Translations under genes and position numbers: made by a program
The notes under the pieces: generated by a model
What the model saw: the letters and a program-made list of their open reading frames with translations, nothing else
The model's database searches: none
Told to the model about the DNA's origin: nothing
DNA from: Neptunicoccus sediminis
GTDB taxonomy: Bacteria > Pseudomonadota > Alphaproteobacteria > Rhodobacterales > Rhodobacteraceae
DNA: 64,000 nucleotides
Assembly: GCF_001719615.1 (NCBI RefSeq)
Contig: NZ_MDVX01000003.1
Span: 124,001-188,000, forward strand
Reading direction: 5' to 3'
Shown: positions 53,240 to 63,430 of the stretch, in pieces
How positions within the stretch are numbered: the stretch's first letter is position 1
Layout of the letters: the number at the start of each line of letters is the position of its first letter

Positions 53240-54018
53240 CCCCTCTTGATACTGCCCACGCCGCTATGGAAGCCGCACCGGACGACACCGCAAAACGGAT
53301 GGCGTTTTACGAACGTGTGGCCGACAGCGAAATGTTTCTGGTGCTCGAAACCGAGCCCGTTGCCGACCGCATTACCCCCGCGGTGTTTGAGGTCGAAGGC
53401 GCACGATACGCGCTGGTCTTTGACAGCGAAGAGCGTATGGCGCGCTTTACCCAATCAATTACGCCGTTTCTGGCGATGGCAGGCCGCCAGATCGCCGCTC
53501 TGCTGGCAGGGCAGGGAATCGGGCTTGGCCTGAACCTTGCCGTGGCGCCGTCTTCCATGTTGCTGCCCGATACGGCGGTGGACTGGCTGAACGAAACGCT
53601 GGGGAAAGGACCGGAAGCGCAGGAGGCTACGCCAAGCGCGATTTATCCGCCCGGCACATTGCCTGAAACGCTCATCACGGCGCTGGATACGAAACTAGCA
53701 ACTATGGCCGGATTGGCCAAATTCGCCTATCTCGCGCAGATCGAATACGAAAACCGGCCCCGCAGCCATGTTATGGCCTTCATAGAGGCCATCCCCGAAG
53801 CCCAAAGCGCCATCGCAGCCGCCATTTCCGAGGCACTGACGTTTTCAGGGATCGAGGCCGGAACGCTCGACGTGGTGTTCCTGAACGCGCAAAATCCGCT
53901 GAGCGGCGCGCTCGCCAAACACGGCCTGCGCTTTGACCTGCCGGAACCGGAAACCCCTAAAACCCGCAGCCTTGAGGCGCCCGGCTCAAATCCCGACAAA
54001 CCGCCGATCCTGCGTTAA
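53236..54018 (+). CDS. SseB-like protein
   Basis: 260 residues. The N-terminal ~110 residues (LDTAHAAMEAAPDDTAKRMAFYERVADSEMFLVLETEP, VFDSEERMARFTQ) fit the SseB N-terminal domain. The C-terminal part (~130-230), with YLAQIEYENRPRSHVMAFIEAIPEAQ, fits the SseB-C region. Soluble and of unknown role. The start is set by the ATGA overlap with the glycosylase gene; the longer frame is antisense-like noise. Confidence 0.85.
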   Translation: MTPLDTAHAAMEAAPDDTAKRMAFYERVADSEMFLVLETEPVADRITPAVFEVEGARYALVFDSEERMARFTQSITPFLAMAGRQIAALLAGQGIGLGLNLAVAPSSMLLPDTAVDWLNETLGKGPEAQEATPSAIYPPGTLPETLITALDTKLATMAGLAKFAYLAQIEYENRPRSHVMAFIEAIPEAQSAIAAAISEALTFSGIEAGTLDVVFLNAQNPLSGALAKHGLRFDLPEPETPKTRSLEAPGSNPDKPPILR

Positions 54019-54128
54019 TCCGCTCTGTCGGGTGCCTCCGGCGGGAGTATTTGTCGGAACATTGAAACGGCTCTTTTTGGGGGAAATATCCTCAGGGGGT
54101 GTGGGGGCAGAATGCCCCCGCTGCTGGA

Positions 54129-55064
54129 TTAGTATTTGAGCGCCGGGTCAATCAGGTGAAGGGCGTTTTGTCCTTTTTCCACCCGTGCGATGTTTTCTGC
54201 GACGACCCGCGCAGCCGTGTCTACGCGGGTTTCAGAGGCGACGTGGGGCGTTACCAGTACATTCGGGTGGTGCCAGTAGGGGTGTTCGGCGGGCAGCGGT
54301 TCCGTGTGGAACACATCCAGAGTGGCCCCTGATATTTTACCACTGTTCAGGGCGGCCAGAAACGCGTCGTCGTCGATCAACTGGCCGCGACCCGGGTTGA
54401 TAAGGGCGGCACCGTCCTTCATCTGCGCAATCGTCTTTTCGTTAATCACCTTCTCGGTCGCAGGCGTATTGGGAAGAAGCGTGACGATGATGTCTGCCTC
54501 ACGAAGCGCTTTTTCCAGACCTTCTGCACCGGCGTAACAGGCAAAGGGGGCGTCGTCTTTTTGTGTCCGGCTCCAGCCGATCACGTTGAACCCATAGTCG
54601 TGGGCGACTTTGGCGCAGGCCATGCCAAGCGCGCCAATGCCAAGGATGGCAACTGTGCGTTCTGCGGGCAGGGGCGGGGCCCAGTCCATCAGCCAGTCTC
54701 CCGGTTTGGCGTTGGTGAAACGGTCCACTTCCAGATGATGGCGCATGATATGGCCGAAGACGTAATCGGCCATGCCCTGAGTCATGCCCGGATCGACCAT
54801 TCGGGCCATTGGCTGGGTCAATGTCTTGTTTTTAAGGAGCTTGTCGGGGCCTGCCCAAAGGCTCTGGATCAGCTTGAGGTTGGAATAGACGCTCAGGTCA
54901 TCGTCCTCACGTGCTGGTGCGTAAACCAAATAGTCGATGGTTTCGGGGGAGTCTGTGTGATCCGTTAGCGTGAATTCCAGACCTTTCTCTGCAAAAGCGG
55001 TTTCCAGCGGGGCACGGTAAACGGGCCATTGTGCCGCGCGTGCGGAAAACAGGATATTGATCAT
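54129..55064 (-). CDS. Glyoxylate/hydroxypyruvate reductase A-like dehydrogenase
   Basis: 311-residue D-2-hydroxyacid dehydrogenase. The NAD(P) motif is AILGIGALGMACAKVAHDYG (~135-155), and the catalytic Arg, Glu and His lie in INPGRGQLIDD, DVFHTEPLPAEHPYW and VTPHVASET. The layout is closest to GhrA, which reduces glyoxylate and hydroxypyruvate. It ends near a 100-base gap and starts ten bases before the rodA stop on the same strand, so it may be read with the rod-shape operon. Confidence 0.9.
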   Translation of the reverse strand: MINILFSARAAQWPVYRAPLETAFAEKGLEFTLTDHTDSPETIDYLVYAPAREDDDLSVYSNLKLIQSLWAGPDKLLKNKTLTQPMARMVDPGMTQGMADYVFGHIMRHHLEVDRFTNAKPGDWLMDWAPPLPAERTVAILGIGALGMACAKVAHDYGFNVIGWSRTQKDDAPFACYAGAEGLEKALREADIIVTLLPNTPATEKVINEKTIAQMKDGAALINPGRGQLIDDDAFLAALNSGKISGATLDVFHTEPLPAEHPYWHHPNVLVTPHVASETRVDTAARVVAENIARVEKGQNALHLIDPALKY

Positions 55065-55073
55065 TGCAAAGCC

Positions 55074-56213
55074 TTATCTTGGTCGGTGGACATGGGCGCT
55101 TTGTACCAGTCCGAAGGCGATCAGCAAGACCATCATGGCCGATCCGCCGTAGCTGACCAGCGGCAGCGGCACGCCCACCACAGGGGCCAGACCCATGACC
55201 ATCGACATATTTACCGCGAAGTAGAAGAAAAAGGTCGTTCCGACCCCAATTGTCACCAGTGACCCATAGCGGTCCCTGTTTGACAGGGCCGAAACATAGC
55301 AAAAGATCAGGATCAGCCCGTATAGCGCCAGCAATACGATGCCGCCGACAAAGCCGAATTCCTCTCCCAGAGTGGTGAAAATGAAGTCCGTGTGTTTTTC
55401 AGGCAGAAAGTTCAGCCGCTGCTGGGTGCCTTGCATGAAACCGCGCCCCGTCAGACCGCCCGACCCAAGCGCAATTTTGGACTGGGTGATGTGATACCCC
55501 GACCCGAGCGGATCGGATGAGGGATCAATGAAGGTCTCGATCCGTTTGTACTGATAGTCTTTCAGCATTTGGTATTCGGTGTCTTTGGAGGCGATAACCG
55601 CTGTTACCAGCAGCACGATGGACAGGATCGCAATGCCGAAATACCAGAAACTGACACCGGCGATGAACATGACTATCGCGCCTCCGGCCATGATCAGTAG
55701 CGCAGTCCCAAGGTCCGGCTGGCCGAGCACCAGAAAGGTTGGCAGCAGGATCAGCAGGATTGGCAGCGCAACCCAGAAAGGACGGGAAATGCGCCGTTCG
55801 TCCAGCCAGTCGTAATAGAGCGCCAGCACCATCACCACCGCCACTTTCATCAACTCGGAGGGTTGCAGTGTCATGAATTTCAAATCGATCCAGCGTTGCG
55901 CCCCGCCACGGGTTTCCCCGATATAGGGCACCGCCACCAGCAATGCGATCCCGATGATATAGGCGAAGGCACTGATTTCACGCCAGAAATTGATCGGGAT
56001 AAAAGCCATGAAGATCATCACCCCCATGCCGAGCGCAAAGCGGATGATCTGGGGTTGGGCCCAGCGTTCGATGTCTCCGCCAGACACGGAATAGAGCATC
56101 AGAAAGCCGGTGCAGGCCACGGCTGTCAGCAACAGGGCCAGCGGCCAGTTGAAGTAGAGCACTTTGGATAGGCCGGTGGGTATGGTGCGGATATTCTGTT
56201 CGAGATAGCTCAT
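55074..56213 (-). CDS. rodA: Rod-shape determining SEDS protein RodA
   Basis: 379 residues, ten membrane helices. The SEDS glycosyltransferase polymerises lipid II for lateral-wall growth with PBP2. Motifs: LQPSELMKVAVVMVLA, LGQPDLGTALLI, RGFMQGTQQRLNFLPEKHTDFIF and GVPLPLVSYGGSAMM. The start at 56213 is set by the four-base overlap with mrdA; the longer frame is antisense-like. Last gene of the mre operon. Confidence 0.96.
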   Translation of the reverse strand: MSYLEQNIRTIPTGLSKVLYFNWPLALLLTAVACTGFLMLYSVSGGDIERWAQPQIIRFALGMGVMIFMAFIPINFWREISAFAYIIGIALLVAVPYIGETRGGAQRWIDLKFMTLQPSELMKVAVVMVLALYYDWLDERRISRPFWVALPILLILLPTFLVLGQPDLGTALLIMAGGAIVMFIAGVSFWYFGIAILSIVLLVTAVIASKDTEYQMLKDYQYKRIETFIDPSSDPLGSGYHITQSKIALGSGGLTGRGFMQGTQQRLNFLPEKHTDFIFTTLGEEFGFVGGIVLLALYGLILIFCYVSALSNRDRYGSLVTIGVGTTFFFYFAVNMSMVMGLAPVVGVPLPLVSYGGSAMMVLLIAFGLVQSAHVHRPR

Positions 56214-58108
56214 GCTTTGTCGTCCGGGCGCTCCCGTCCGGCGCGCACGTCTGTGGGCAGCGAGCGGTAATCCATATCTTCGGAAAGTTCGAGCGCTTCG
56301 AGCATGATGTCCCGTGCAATCGGCGCAGCGACCGTGGAGCCGCCGCCGCCGTGTTCTACAACCACGGAGATCGAGAAGCGCGGATTGTCGGCCGGGGCAT
56401 AGGCCACAAACAACGCGTGGTCGCGGCGTTCCCAAGGCAGGTCACGGTTGCGGATGACGCCGCGTGCGCGTTCTTCCTTGGTGATGAAGCGGACCTGACT
56501 GGTGCCGGTTTTTCCGGCCATATCCCAGCCTTCCTTGCGGATGCGGGACCGTCCGGCGGTGCCGCCACGCTCGTTCACGACGCCGTACATGCCTTTGCGC
56601 ACGGCGTTCAGGTGTTCGGGATCAATATCAAGGGGCTCGCGTCCTTTGACGGGCTGGGGGCGGTTGTCGATTGCGTTCACCAAACGGGGGGAAATTTTGG
56701 TGCCAGAAGCAATTCGCGCTGTCATCACCGCGAGCTGCATCGGGGAGGCGAGCACGAAGCCCTGACCGATGGAGGCGTTCAGCGTATCCCCGATCACCCA
56801 ATCAGCATCCCTGCGCCGTTTTTTCCAGTCCTTGGTTGGGGCCAGCCCTTCGCGCACGGCGGGCAGTTCCAGTTCGTGTTCCACACCGATGCCCAACTCT
56901 TTGGCCATCGCAGAGATATTCTCGATGCCCACTTCCTGACTGATCTCGTAATAATAAACATCGCAGGATTTTTTCAGACTGTCGTGCATGTTGACCTTGC
57001 CGTGGCCGCCCCGCCGCCAGCAATGGAACCGCCGATTGTGCAGCTCCAGATAGCCGCCGCAATAGACTTTGTCGTCGGGCTTCACAAATCCGCCTTTCAG
57101 CGCAGCGAGGGCTGTAACCATCTTGAAGGTAGACCCCGGAGGATAGGTGCCGGTGACGGTCTTGTTCAGCATCGGTTTGTAAATATCCGTGTTCAGCGCA
57201 TTCCAGTCGGTGGTAGAAATGCCGCGCACGAATTTATTGGGGTCAAAGCTGGGTGCAGAGGCCAATGTCACGATATCGCCGTTGCGCACATCCATAACCA
57301 CGGCAGCAGCGCTTTCTTTGCCAAGCCGCTCCATCGCATAGCGTTGCAGGCGGTTGTCGATGGTCAGTTGCACATTGGCGCCGGGCTGGCTTTCCTCGCG
57401 GCCCAATACCCGCATGACGCGCCCGATGGAGTTCACTTCAATCCGTTTAACGCCGGATTTGCCCCGCAGCGGTTTTTCGATGCGCCGCTCGATCCCGTTC
57501 TTGCCGATCTGGAAACGGGGGATCAACAGCAGCGGGTCATCGTCATCGGTCTGGCTGAGATCGTAATCCGAAACCGGCCCGACAAACCCCAGAATATGGG
57601 CAAAATCATCGGCTTGTGGGTAGATCCTATAGTGCCCGAGCTCTGGCGTGATGCCGGGCAAGGCGGGGGCGTTCGCGCTGACCGCGGCGATATGTTCCCA
57701 ATCGAGATCTTCGGCAACCGTGACTGGCACAAAGCCGCGTCGCTTGCTCATTTCTTCCAATGCGCTGGTGATGTCGGATTCGCTGATCGGAATGATGGTC
57801 GCAAGACGGCGCAGGACGGTTTCAGGGTCGCCCGATTGCTCTCGTACCATGTCGATTTTGTAATTCGGCTCGTTATAGGCCAGCGGTTTGCCCAGACGGT
57901 CAAAGATCAGGCCACGCACAGGGGGGATCAGGCGGATGTTGACGCGGTTTTCCTCAGCGAGCAGGCGGAAAGACTGGTTCTGCTCTACCGCGATCCGGCG
58001 CATCTGAACGCCAAGCGTGCCAATAATACCCGCCTGCAACCCTGCAAGCAGGATTGTGCGGCGTGTCAGCATCTGGCGCAGGCGACCGGGTTTGACAGGG
58101 CGTCTCAT
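56210..58108 (-). CDS. mrdA: Penicillin-binding protein 2
   Basis: 632-residue class B transpeptidase cross-linking the cell wall during elongation. One N-terminal membrane helix (RRTILLAGLQAGIIGTLGVQ) is followed by the pedestal domain (ENRVNIRLIPPVRGLIFDRLGKPLAYN) and the transpeptidase domain with SxxK (STFK, Ser near residue 326), SCD (KKSCDVYYYE) and KTGT (Lys near 533). It overlaps mreD and rodA by four bases each. Confidence 0.96.
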   Translation of the reverse strand: MRRPVKPGRLRQMLTRRTILLAGLQAGIIGTLGVQMRRIAVEQNQSFRLLAEENRVNIRLIPPVRGLIFDRLGKPLAYNEPNYKIDMVREQSGDPETVLRRLATIIPISESDITSALEEMSKRRGFVPVTVAEDLDWEHIAAVSANAPALPGITPELGHYRIYPQADDFAHILGFVGPVSDYDLSQTDDDDPLLLIPRFQIGKNGIERRIEKPLRGKSGVKRIEVNSIGRVMRVLGREESQPGANVQLTIDNRLQRYAMERLGKESAAAVVMDVRNGDIVTLASAPSFDPNKFVRGISTTDWNALNTDIYKPMLNKTVTGTYPPGSTFKMVTALAALKGGFVKPDDKVYCGGYLELHNRRFHCWRRGGHGKVNMHDSLKKSCDVYYYEISQEVGIENISAMAKELGIGVEHELELPAVREGLAPTKDWKKRRRDADWVIGDTLNASIGQGFVLASPMQLAVMTARIASGTKISPRLVNAIDNRPQPVKGREPLDIDPEHLNAVRKGMYGVVNERGGTAGRSRIRKEGWDMAGKTGTSQVRFITKEERARGVIRNRDLPWERRDHALFVAYAPADNPRFSISVVVEHGGGGSTVAAPIARDIMLEALELSEDMDYRSLPTDVRAGRERPDDKA

Positions 58109-58644
58109 AGTCTTTTTCCCCAAGCGTCCAACTCCCCGGGACGGGGCCGCTGGAAGCCGAAACCGAATTTCATCACGCCGACAATAACAGGATAGAGCAA
58201 AATGGTGAAAACCATAAGATAGAGCTGCTCTACAAATCTTGGTGTATGGGTCAGGGTCATCAGCAAAATGATCTGTTGCAGGATGGTGATGATGAAGAAG
58301 ATCGTGCCCATCCAGAGCCACTCCAGTCCGAAGCTATACTCGCGAAACGCCTGAATGTTTGAGCGTACCACCTCTGTGCCGAGTACGATCAAAAGGGTGA
58401 ACAGGCCAAGCGGCGCAAGGGTAAGGATGTCCCGGAAGAAAAAGACCAGAAACACCGCCCAAACCGGCGCCCATTCGGGTTTGCGCACTACATAAGCCAT
58501 TGTGATGCAATAAAGAATATCAGGACCGGGCAGGGCGCCCGCGCTAAGGTCAAAGGGGACGATAGACCACAGGATGATGGCAAATCCGGTCCCGATATAA
58601 AGCGAGCGGCGGGCCCAAAGCTGAACCAGCGAGACATCATCCAT
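58105..58644 (-). CDS. mreD: Rod-shape determining protein MreD
   Basis: 179 residues, five or six membrane helices (FAIILWSIVPFDLSAGALPGPDILYCITMAYVVRKPEWAP is the family core). It links MreC to the cell-wall synthases. ATG 58644 is used; GTG 58656 would add four residues. It overlaps mreC by eight bases and mrdA by four. Confidence 0.92.
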   Translation of the reverse strand: MDDVSLVQLWARRSLYIGTGFAIILWSIVPFDLSAGALPGPDILYCITMAYVVRKPEWAPVWAVFLVFFFRDILTLAPLGLFTLLIVLGTEVVRSNIQAFREYSFGLEWLWMGTIFFIITILQQIILLMTLTHTPRFVEQLYLMVFTILLYPVIVGVMKFGFGFQRPRPGELDAWGKRL

Positions 58645-59530
58645 CGGGGCCTGCACTCACCTGACCGGGCAGGGTTGGACCGACAAGACGGCCGGGTTCG
58701 GAGATCGGCGCAGAGGGCAGGTGGCGGATCACGCGCAGAAATTCCAGACGGCGATAATCCGCCGCCAGCTTCACCCGCAGACGGCCGTCGCCGCTCAGAA
58801 ACACGGTTCCCGCCAGCAGACCCGGCGGAAACACCCCGCCATCGCCCGTAGTGACAACCCTGTCACCGGCGCGCACCTGATCCACGCCGTCGATAAACTC
58901 CAACGGGGGCAAGGGGGTGTTATCGCCCGCCAGAATGGCCTTTTGGCCCGAAGGCGTGACCTCTACCGGGATGCGGCTGGAACTGTCGGTCAGGAACAAC
59001 ACACGGGAGGCGTTCTTGCCGACACCGGAAATCCGTCCCACCAGCCCCAAACCGTCCATCGCCGCCCAGCCGTCAACCACACCGTCATGCCGCCCGATAT
59101 TGATCAGCGCACTTTGGCGGAAGGGGCTGCCGCTGTCTGTCAGCACGACTCCGGTGGTGTAGGTCAGTTTGGGGTTCAGTTTGACGTTATTCAGATCTAG
59201 CAGTTTCGCGTTCTTTTGCTCCAACTGGATGGCAGCCTCTTTCCAGGCTTTCATCTGTTGCAATTCACGGCGAAGTTCCTGATTTTGCTGGTAAATACGC
59301 GAATAGGCCTGAAAATCCGAAATCATGTTGGACATATGGGCCACGGGCGCGAACACCCATTCCAGATTGGGCACAACCCGATCAATCATCGCCATGCGGA
59401 ACCGTTCGGCACGGGGATTGTCGATCCGCCAGATCATGAAGATCGCGACCAGAAAAACCAGCAGGACAGAGATCAGCACGCGCCTTACGACGCGGCGAAA
59501 ATAGACCTCGCTGTCATTTTGATGGGCCAT
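58637..59530 (-). CDS. mreC: Rod-shape determining protein MreC
   Basis: 297 residues: one N-terminal membrane helix (VLISVLLVFLVAIFMIWRI), a coiled coil (~80-115) and the periplasmic beta domain with GVVDGWAAMDGLGLVGRI, VLFLTDSSSRIPVEV and DRVVTTGDGGVFPPGLLAGTV. It scaffolds the elongation machinery. 18 bases after mreB. Confidence 0.95.
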   Translation of the reverse strand: MAHQNDSEVYFRRVVRRVLISVLLVFLVAIFMIWRIDNPRAERFRMAMIDRVVPNLEWVFAPVAHMSNMISDFQAYSRIYQQNQELRRELQQMKAWKEAAIQLEQKNAKLLDLNNVKLNPKLTYTTGVVLTDSGSPFRQSALINIGRHDGVVDGWAAMDGLGLVGRISGVGKNASRVLFLTDSSSRIPVEVTPSGQKAILAGDNTPLPPLEFIDGVDQVRAGDRVVTTGDGGVFPPGLLAGTVFLSGDGRLRVKLAADYRRLEFLRVIRHLPSAPISEPGRLVGPTLPGQVSAGPDG

Positions 59531-59548
59531 GAATATCCGTCACAGGCA

Positions 59549-60703
<1,155 letters not shown>

Positions 60704-60765
60704 TTATCGCGCCAAGAATAGGGGGGCTTTGCCCATTCTTTCACTTAATACTTGCACATAACGAA

Positions 60766-60796
60766 CAACGGGCAGATTTTTGCAACCTGCCCGTTG
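60766..60796 (-). terminator. leuA terminator-like hairpin
   Basis: A perfect 10-base-pair stem CAACGGGCAG / CTGCCCGTTG with an 11-base loop lies 22 bases after the leuA stop. The U-tract is weak (TTCGTT), so termination efficiency is uncertain. Confidence 0.65.
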
Positions 60797-60818
60797 TCTT
60801 ATTCAAGAATCAGGCTGT

Positions 60819-62360
60819 CTACGCCGGAGCCGTTTTTTCGCGGCGCACCAGCAGCTTGTTCAGGGCGTTCACATAGGCCCGTGCGCTGGCCACAACGGTG
60901 TCAGTGTCGGCGGATTGGCCCACCACAATCTTGCCGGCCTCTTCCATCCGAACCGAGACAGTTGCCTGCGCATCTGTACCTTCGGTCACGGCATGCACGT
61001 TGTACAGTTGCAGTGTCGCGCTGTGGGGGAACAGCTGTTTCACAGCATTGAACGAAGCGTCCACCGGACCATCGCCCGTGGCGGAAACGCTGTGGTCAAC
61101 GCCGTCGATTGTCAGGGTCAGATCGGCCTGCTGCGGACCTTCGGTGCCGCAAACCACCCGCAATGATTTCACCTGTACACGATCGTTCGCCGCATTGGTG
61201 CCTTCGTCGTTCATCAGGGCGAGCAGGTCGTCGTCGTACACTTCCTTCTTGCGATCGGCCAAGGCCTTAAACCGGACAAAGACATCCTTAAGCTGGTTGT
61301 CCCCCATCTCATACCCGAGGTCTTTGAGCTTGGAACGCAACGCCGCACGGCCCGAATGTTTGCCCATCACAATGTTGGTTTCGGACAGACCCACGTCTTC
61401 GGGGCGCATGATCTCAAAGGTTTCGGCGTTCTTCAGCATGCCGTCCTGATGGATGCCGCTTTCATGGGCGAAAGCGTTCTTGCCGACGATGGCCTTGTTG
61501 TACTGCACCTGAAAACCGCTGACGGTGGCGACACGGCGGCTGATGTTCATGATCTTGGTGGTGTCAATATCGGTGCGGTAGGGCATGATGTCGTTGCGCA
61601 CTTTCAGCGCCATGACCACCTCTTCCAGTGCGGTGTTGCCCGCCCGCTCGCCCAGTCCGTTGATGGTGCATTCCACCTGACGGGCTCCGGCCTCAACCGC
61701 AGCCAGAGAGTTCGCGGTCGCCATGCCCAGATCGTTGTGGCAGTGGGTGGCAAAGATAATTTCATCCGCGCCCGGCACTTTTTCCAGCAGCATCCGGATC
61801 AGCTCTGCGCTTTCGCGCGGGGCGGTATAGCCCACGGTGTCGGGGATGTTGATCGTCGTCGCACCGGCCTTGATCGCCACTTCAACCACGCGGCAAAGAT
61901 AGTCATCCTCTGTGCGCGTCGCATCCATCGGAGACCATTGGATATTGTCACAGAGGTTGCGGGCGTGGGTTACGGTGTCGTGGATCCGTTCCACCATCTC
62001 ATCCTGATTGAGATTGGGAATAGCACGGTGCAGGGGGGAGGTGCCGATAAACGTGTGGATACGCGGTTGTTTCGCGTGTTTGACCGCTTCCCAGCAGCGG
62101 TCAATGTCGCGGTTGTCCGCGCGGGACAGACCGCAAATCACAGCATTCTGGGAACGGGCGGCAATTTCGCTGACCGCGTTGAAATCCCCTTCACTGGCGA
62201 TTGGAAAACCGGCCTCGATGATGTCCACACCCATTTCGTCCAGCAACTGGGCAATCTCCAGCTTTTCATTGTGGCTCATGGTGGCGCCGGGGGATTGCTC
62301 CCCGTCACGCAAAGTGGTGTCAAAAATCAAGACGCGGTCTTGTATTGCTGTATCGTTCAT
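60819..62360 (-). CDS. leuA: 2-isopropylmalate synthase
   Basis: 513 residues; condenses acetyl-CoA and 2-oxoisovalerate in the first committed step of leucine synthesis. The N-terminal TIM barrel has FDTTLRDGEQSPG, THCHNDLGMA and INGLGERAGN; the C-terminal LeuA regulatory domain (VQVKSLRVVCGTEGPQQADLTLTIDG) gives leucine feedback inhibition. A leucine-rich leader peptide lies upstream, suggesting additional control by leucyl-tRNA level. Confidence 0.97.
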   Translation of the reverse strand: MNDTAIQDRVLIFDTTLRDGEQSPGATMSHNEKLEIAQLLDEMGVDIIEAGFPIASEGDFNAVSEIAARSQNAVICGLSRADNRDIDRCWEAVKHAKQPRIHTFIGTSPLHRAIPNLNQDEMVERIHDTVTHARNLCDNIQWSPMDATRTEDDYLCRVVEVAIKAGATTINIPDTVGYTAPRESAELIRMLLEKVPGADEIIFATHCHNDLGMATANSLAAVEAGARQVECTINGLGERAGNTALEEVVMALKVRNDIMPYRTDIDTTKIMNISRRVATVSGFQVQYNKAIVGKNAFAHESGIHQDGMLKNAETFEIMRPEDVGLSETNIVMGKHSGRAALRSKLKDLGYEMGDNQLKDVFVRFKALADRKKEVYDDDLLALMNDEGTNAANDRVQVKSLRVVCGTEGPQQADLTLTIDGVDHSVSATGDGPVDASFNAVKQLFPHSATLQLYNVHAVTEGTDAQATVSVRMEEAGKIVVGQSADTDTVVASARAYVNALNKLLVRREKTAPA

Positions 62361-62422
62361 TTCAGTATCTCTTTGATTTACTTAGCTTTTCGGGTTCGTT
62401 CCAGCGCGGATTTGACTCTCCC

Positions 62423-62455
62423 CTGAGCGCACGCGCCGGACCCCGACACGCTCAG
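62423..62455 (-). promoter_or_regulatory. Hairpin in leuA leader
   Basis: CTGAGCG / CGCTCAG, a perfect 7-base-pair stem with a 19-base GC-rich loop, whose upstream arm contains the stop codon of the leader peptide. A ribosome that finishes the leader would cover this arm. No U-tract follows within 20 bases, so it could act on leuA translation or with other leader structures rather than as a simple terminator. Confidence 0.5.
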
Positions 62456-62535
62456 AGGCGGCTAAGTAGTAGAAGCGCAGCAGCAGTGGCACCAAAAGCG
62501 GTGGCGATATTATGGATATGTGTCTGCGTAATCAT
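62452..62535 (-). CDS. leuL: leuA leader peptide, leucine-rich
   Basis: 27-codon ORF from ATG 62535 with an AAAGG ribosome site six bases upstream. It ends ...AAALLLLSRL-stop: four consecutive leucine codons CTT CTA CTA CTT (62475-62464) and a fifth CTC just before the stop, including two CTA codons that look uncommon in the leucine codons of neighbouring genes. It lies 91 bases before leuA on the same strand. This is the standard form of an attenuation leader, where slow decoding of leucine codons when leucine is scarce changes the downstream RNA structure. Confidence 0.8.
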   Translation of the reverse strand: MITQTHIHNIATAFGATAAALLLLSRL

Positions 62536-62796
62536 GCAGCCTTTATACGCAGATTTAATCCGGTGAAAAGATAAAAAACACGTAAGGGTTCAGGGCGAGA
62601 TCAGATTTTCACTGCGGCGGTATCTGGATGTCAGGCAATAATGCCAGAGTTGAGCAAGTCAGTTCAGGTTCTTGGTCCCGCGGCAAACTGGAACCCCGCG
62701 CAACAAATCCGATAAACTGCGCGCTATAGCTTATTGAACGTGAAGCCGAGCGTTTCTGTGTGATCGGCGCCCAAACGGGGGCAGCGCAAGGGGCGT

Positions 62797-63348
62797 TCAA
62801 GCCTCCGCCCGTTTATCCGGTTGGTGACCTGGCACATAGATCTTGCCACCCTGAGGCGTGTGTGCCGCTGACGAAGCGGTCCGACCGGCAGCTTTGGAAT
62901 GGAACCGTCTGGCGCTCGCCTCGAACTCCTCCGGCCGAAGCGCCCGTCGCTTGCGGGAAGCTATAATTCCTAAAAACCGCTCCGCCTGAAGCACGTCCAG
63001 CTTGAAAAAGTCCCGCTGCATGCCCGCATTCATAACGCGCTTGAACTCTGCATCGTGAAGTGTGGTCACGCCAAAGGGACAACTGGTAAACTTGCGCTCC
63101 GAACACCGCATGATCGCACGAACCTTTATGTCTTTGTGCATCCGGTGGCTGGCAATCCGCTCCATCGTTGCATCTACATCTTCGGTTTCTCCCTCCAGCA
63201 CCTGAAAAATCCGCTGCCTGTCAACGAACAAAAAGCTGGTAATGCCCGACTCTATATTGCGGCGGACACATTTTTTTTGCAGCGTCAGCAAAGCCAACGG
63301 TCCGAGCCGTCCGGTGATCCGGCTCTCATAGTGTAACCGTTTCAACAT
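62797..63348 (-). CDS. BLUF-domain blue-light sensor
   Basis: 183 residues. The N-terminal ~95 residues are a BLUF domain: the flavin-binding Tyr in LHYESR (residue ~7), Asn in RRNIESGIT, Gln in IFQVLEGE and the RCSERKFTSCPFG block in the place of the Trp/Met loop. A short basic, mostly helical C-terminal part has no output domain, so it works through protein contact. ATG 63348 is used with an AAAGGG ribosome site; a GTG at 63363 is possible. Partner unknown. Confidence 0.85.
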   Translation of the reverse strand: MLKRLHYESRITGRLGPLALLTLQKKCVRRNIESGITSFLFVDRQRIFQVLEGETEDVDATMERIASHRMHKDIKVRAIMRCSERKFTSCPFGVTTLHDAEFKRVMNAGMQRDFFKLDVLQAERFLGIIASRKRRALRPEEFEASARRFHSKAAGRTASSAAHTPQGGKIYVPGHQPDKRAEA

Positions 63349-63430
63349 CAGTTGCCCTTTCACGCTGCGTTCGGCTGTTGATGAGGAACATAAGGGCAGG
63401 AGTGTAAATTAATGGTAAACAGTCGGAAAT

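Noticed and set aside
56351-58195. 614-residue plus-strand ORF opposite mrdA
   Set aside because: It mirrors the PBP2 gene, whose motifs are complete; no independent protein features.
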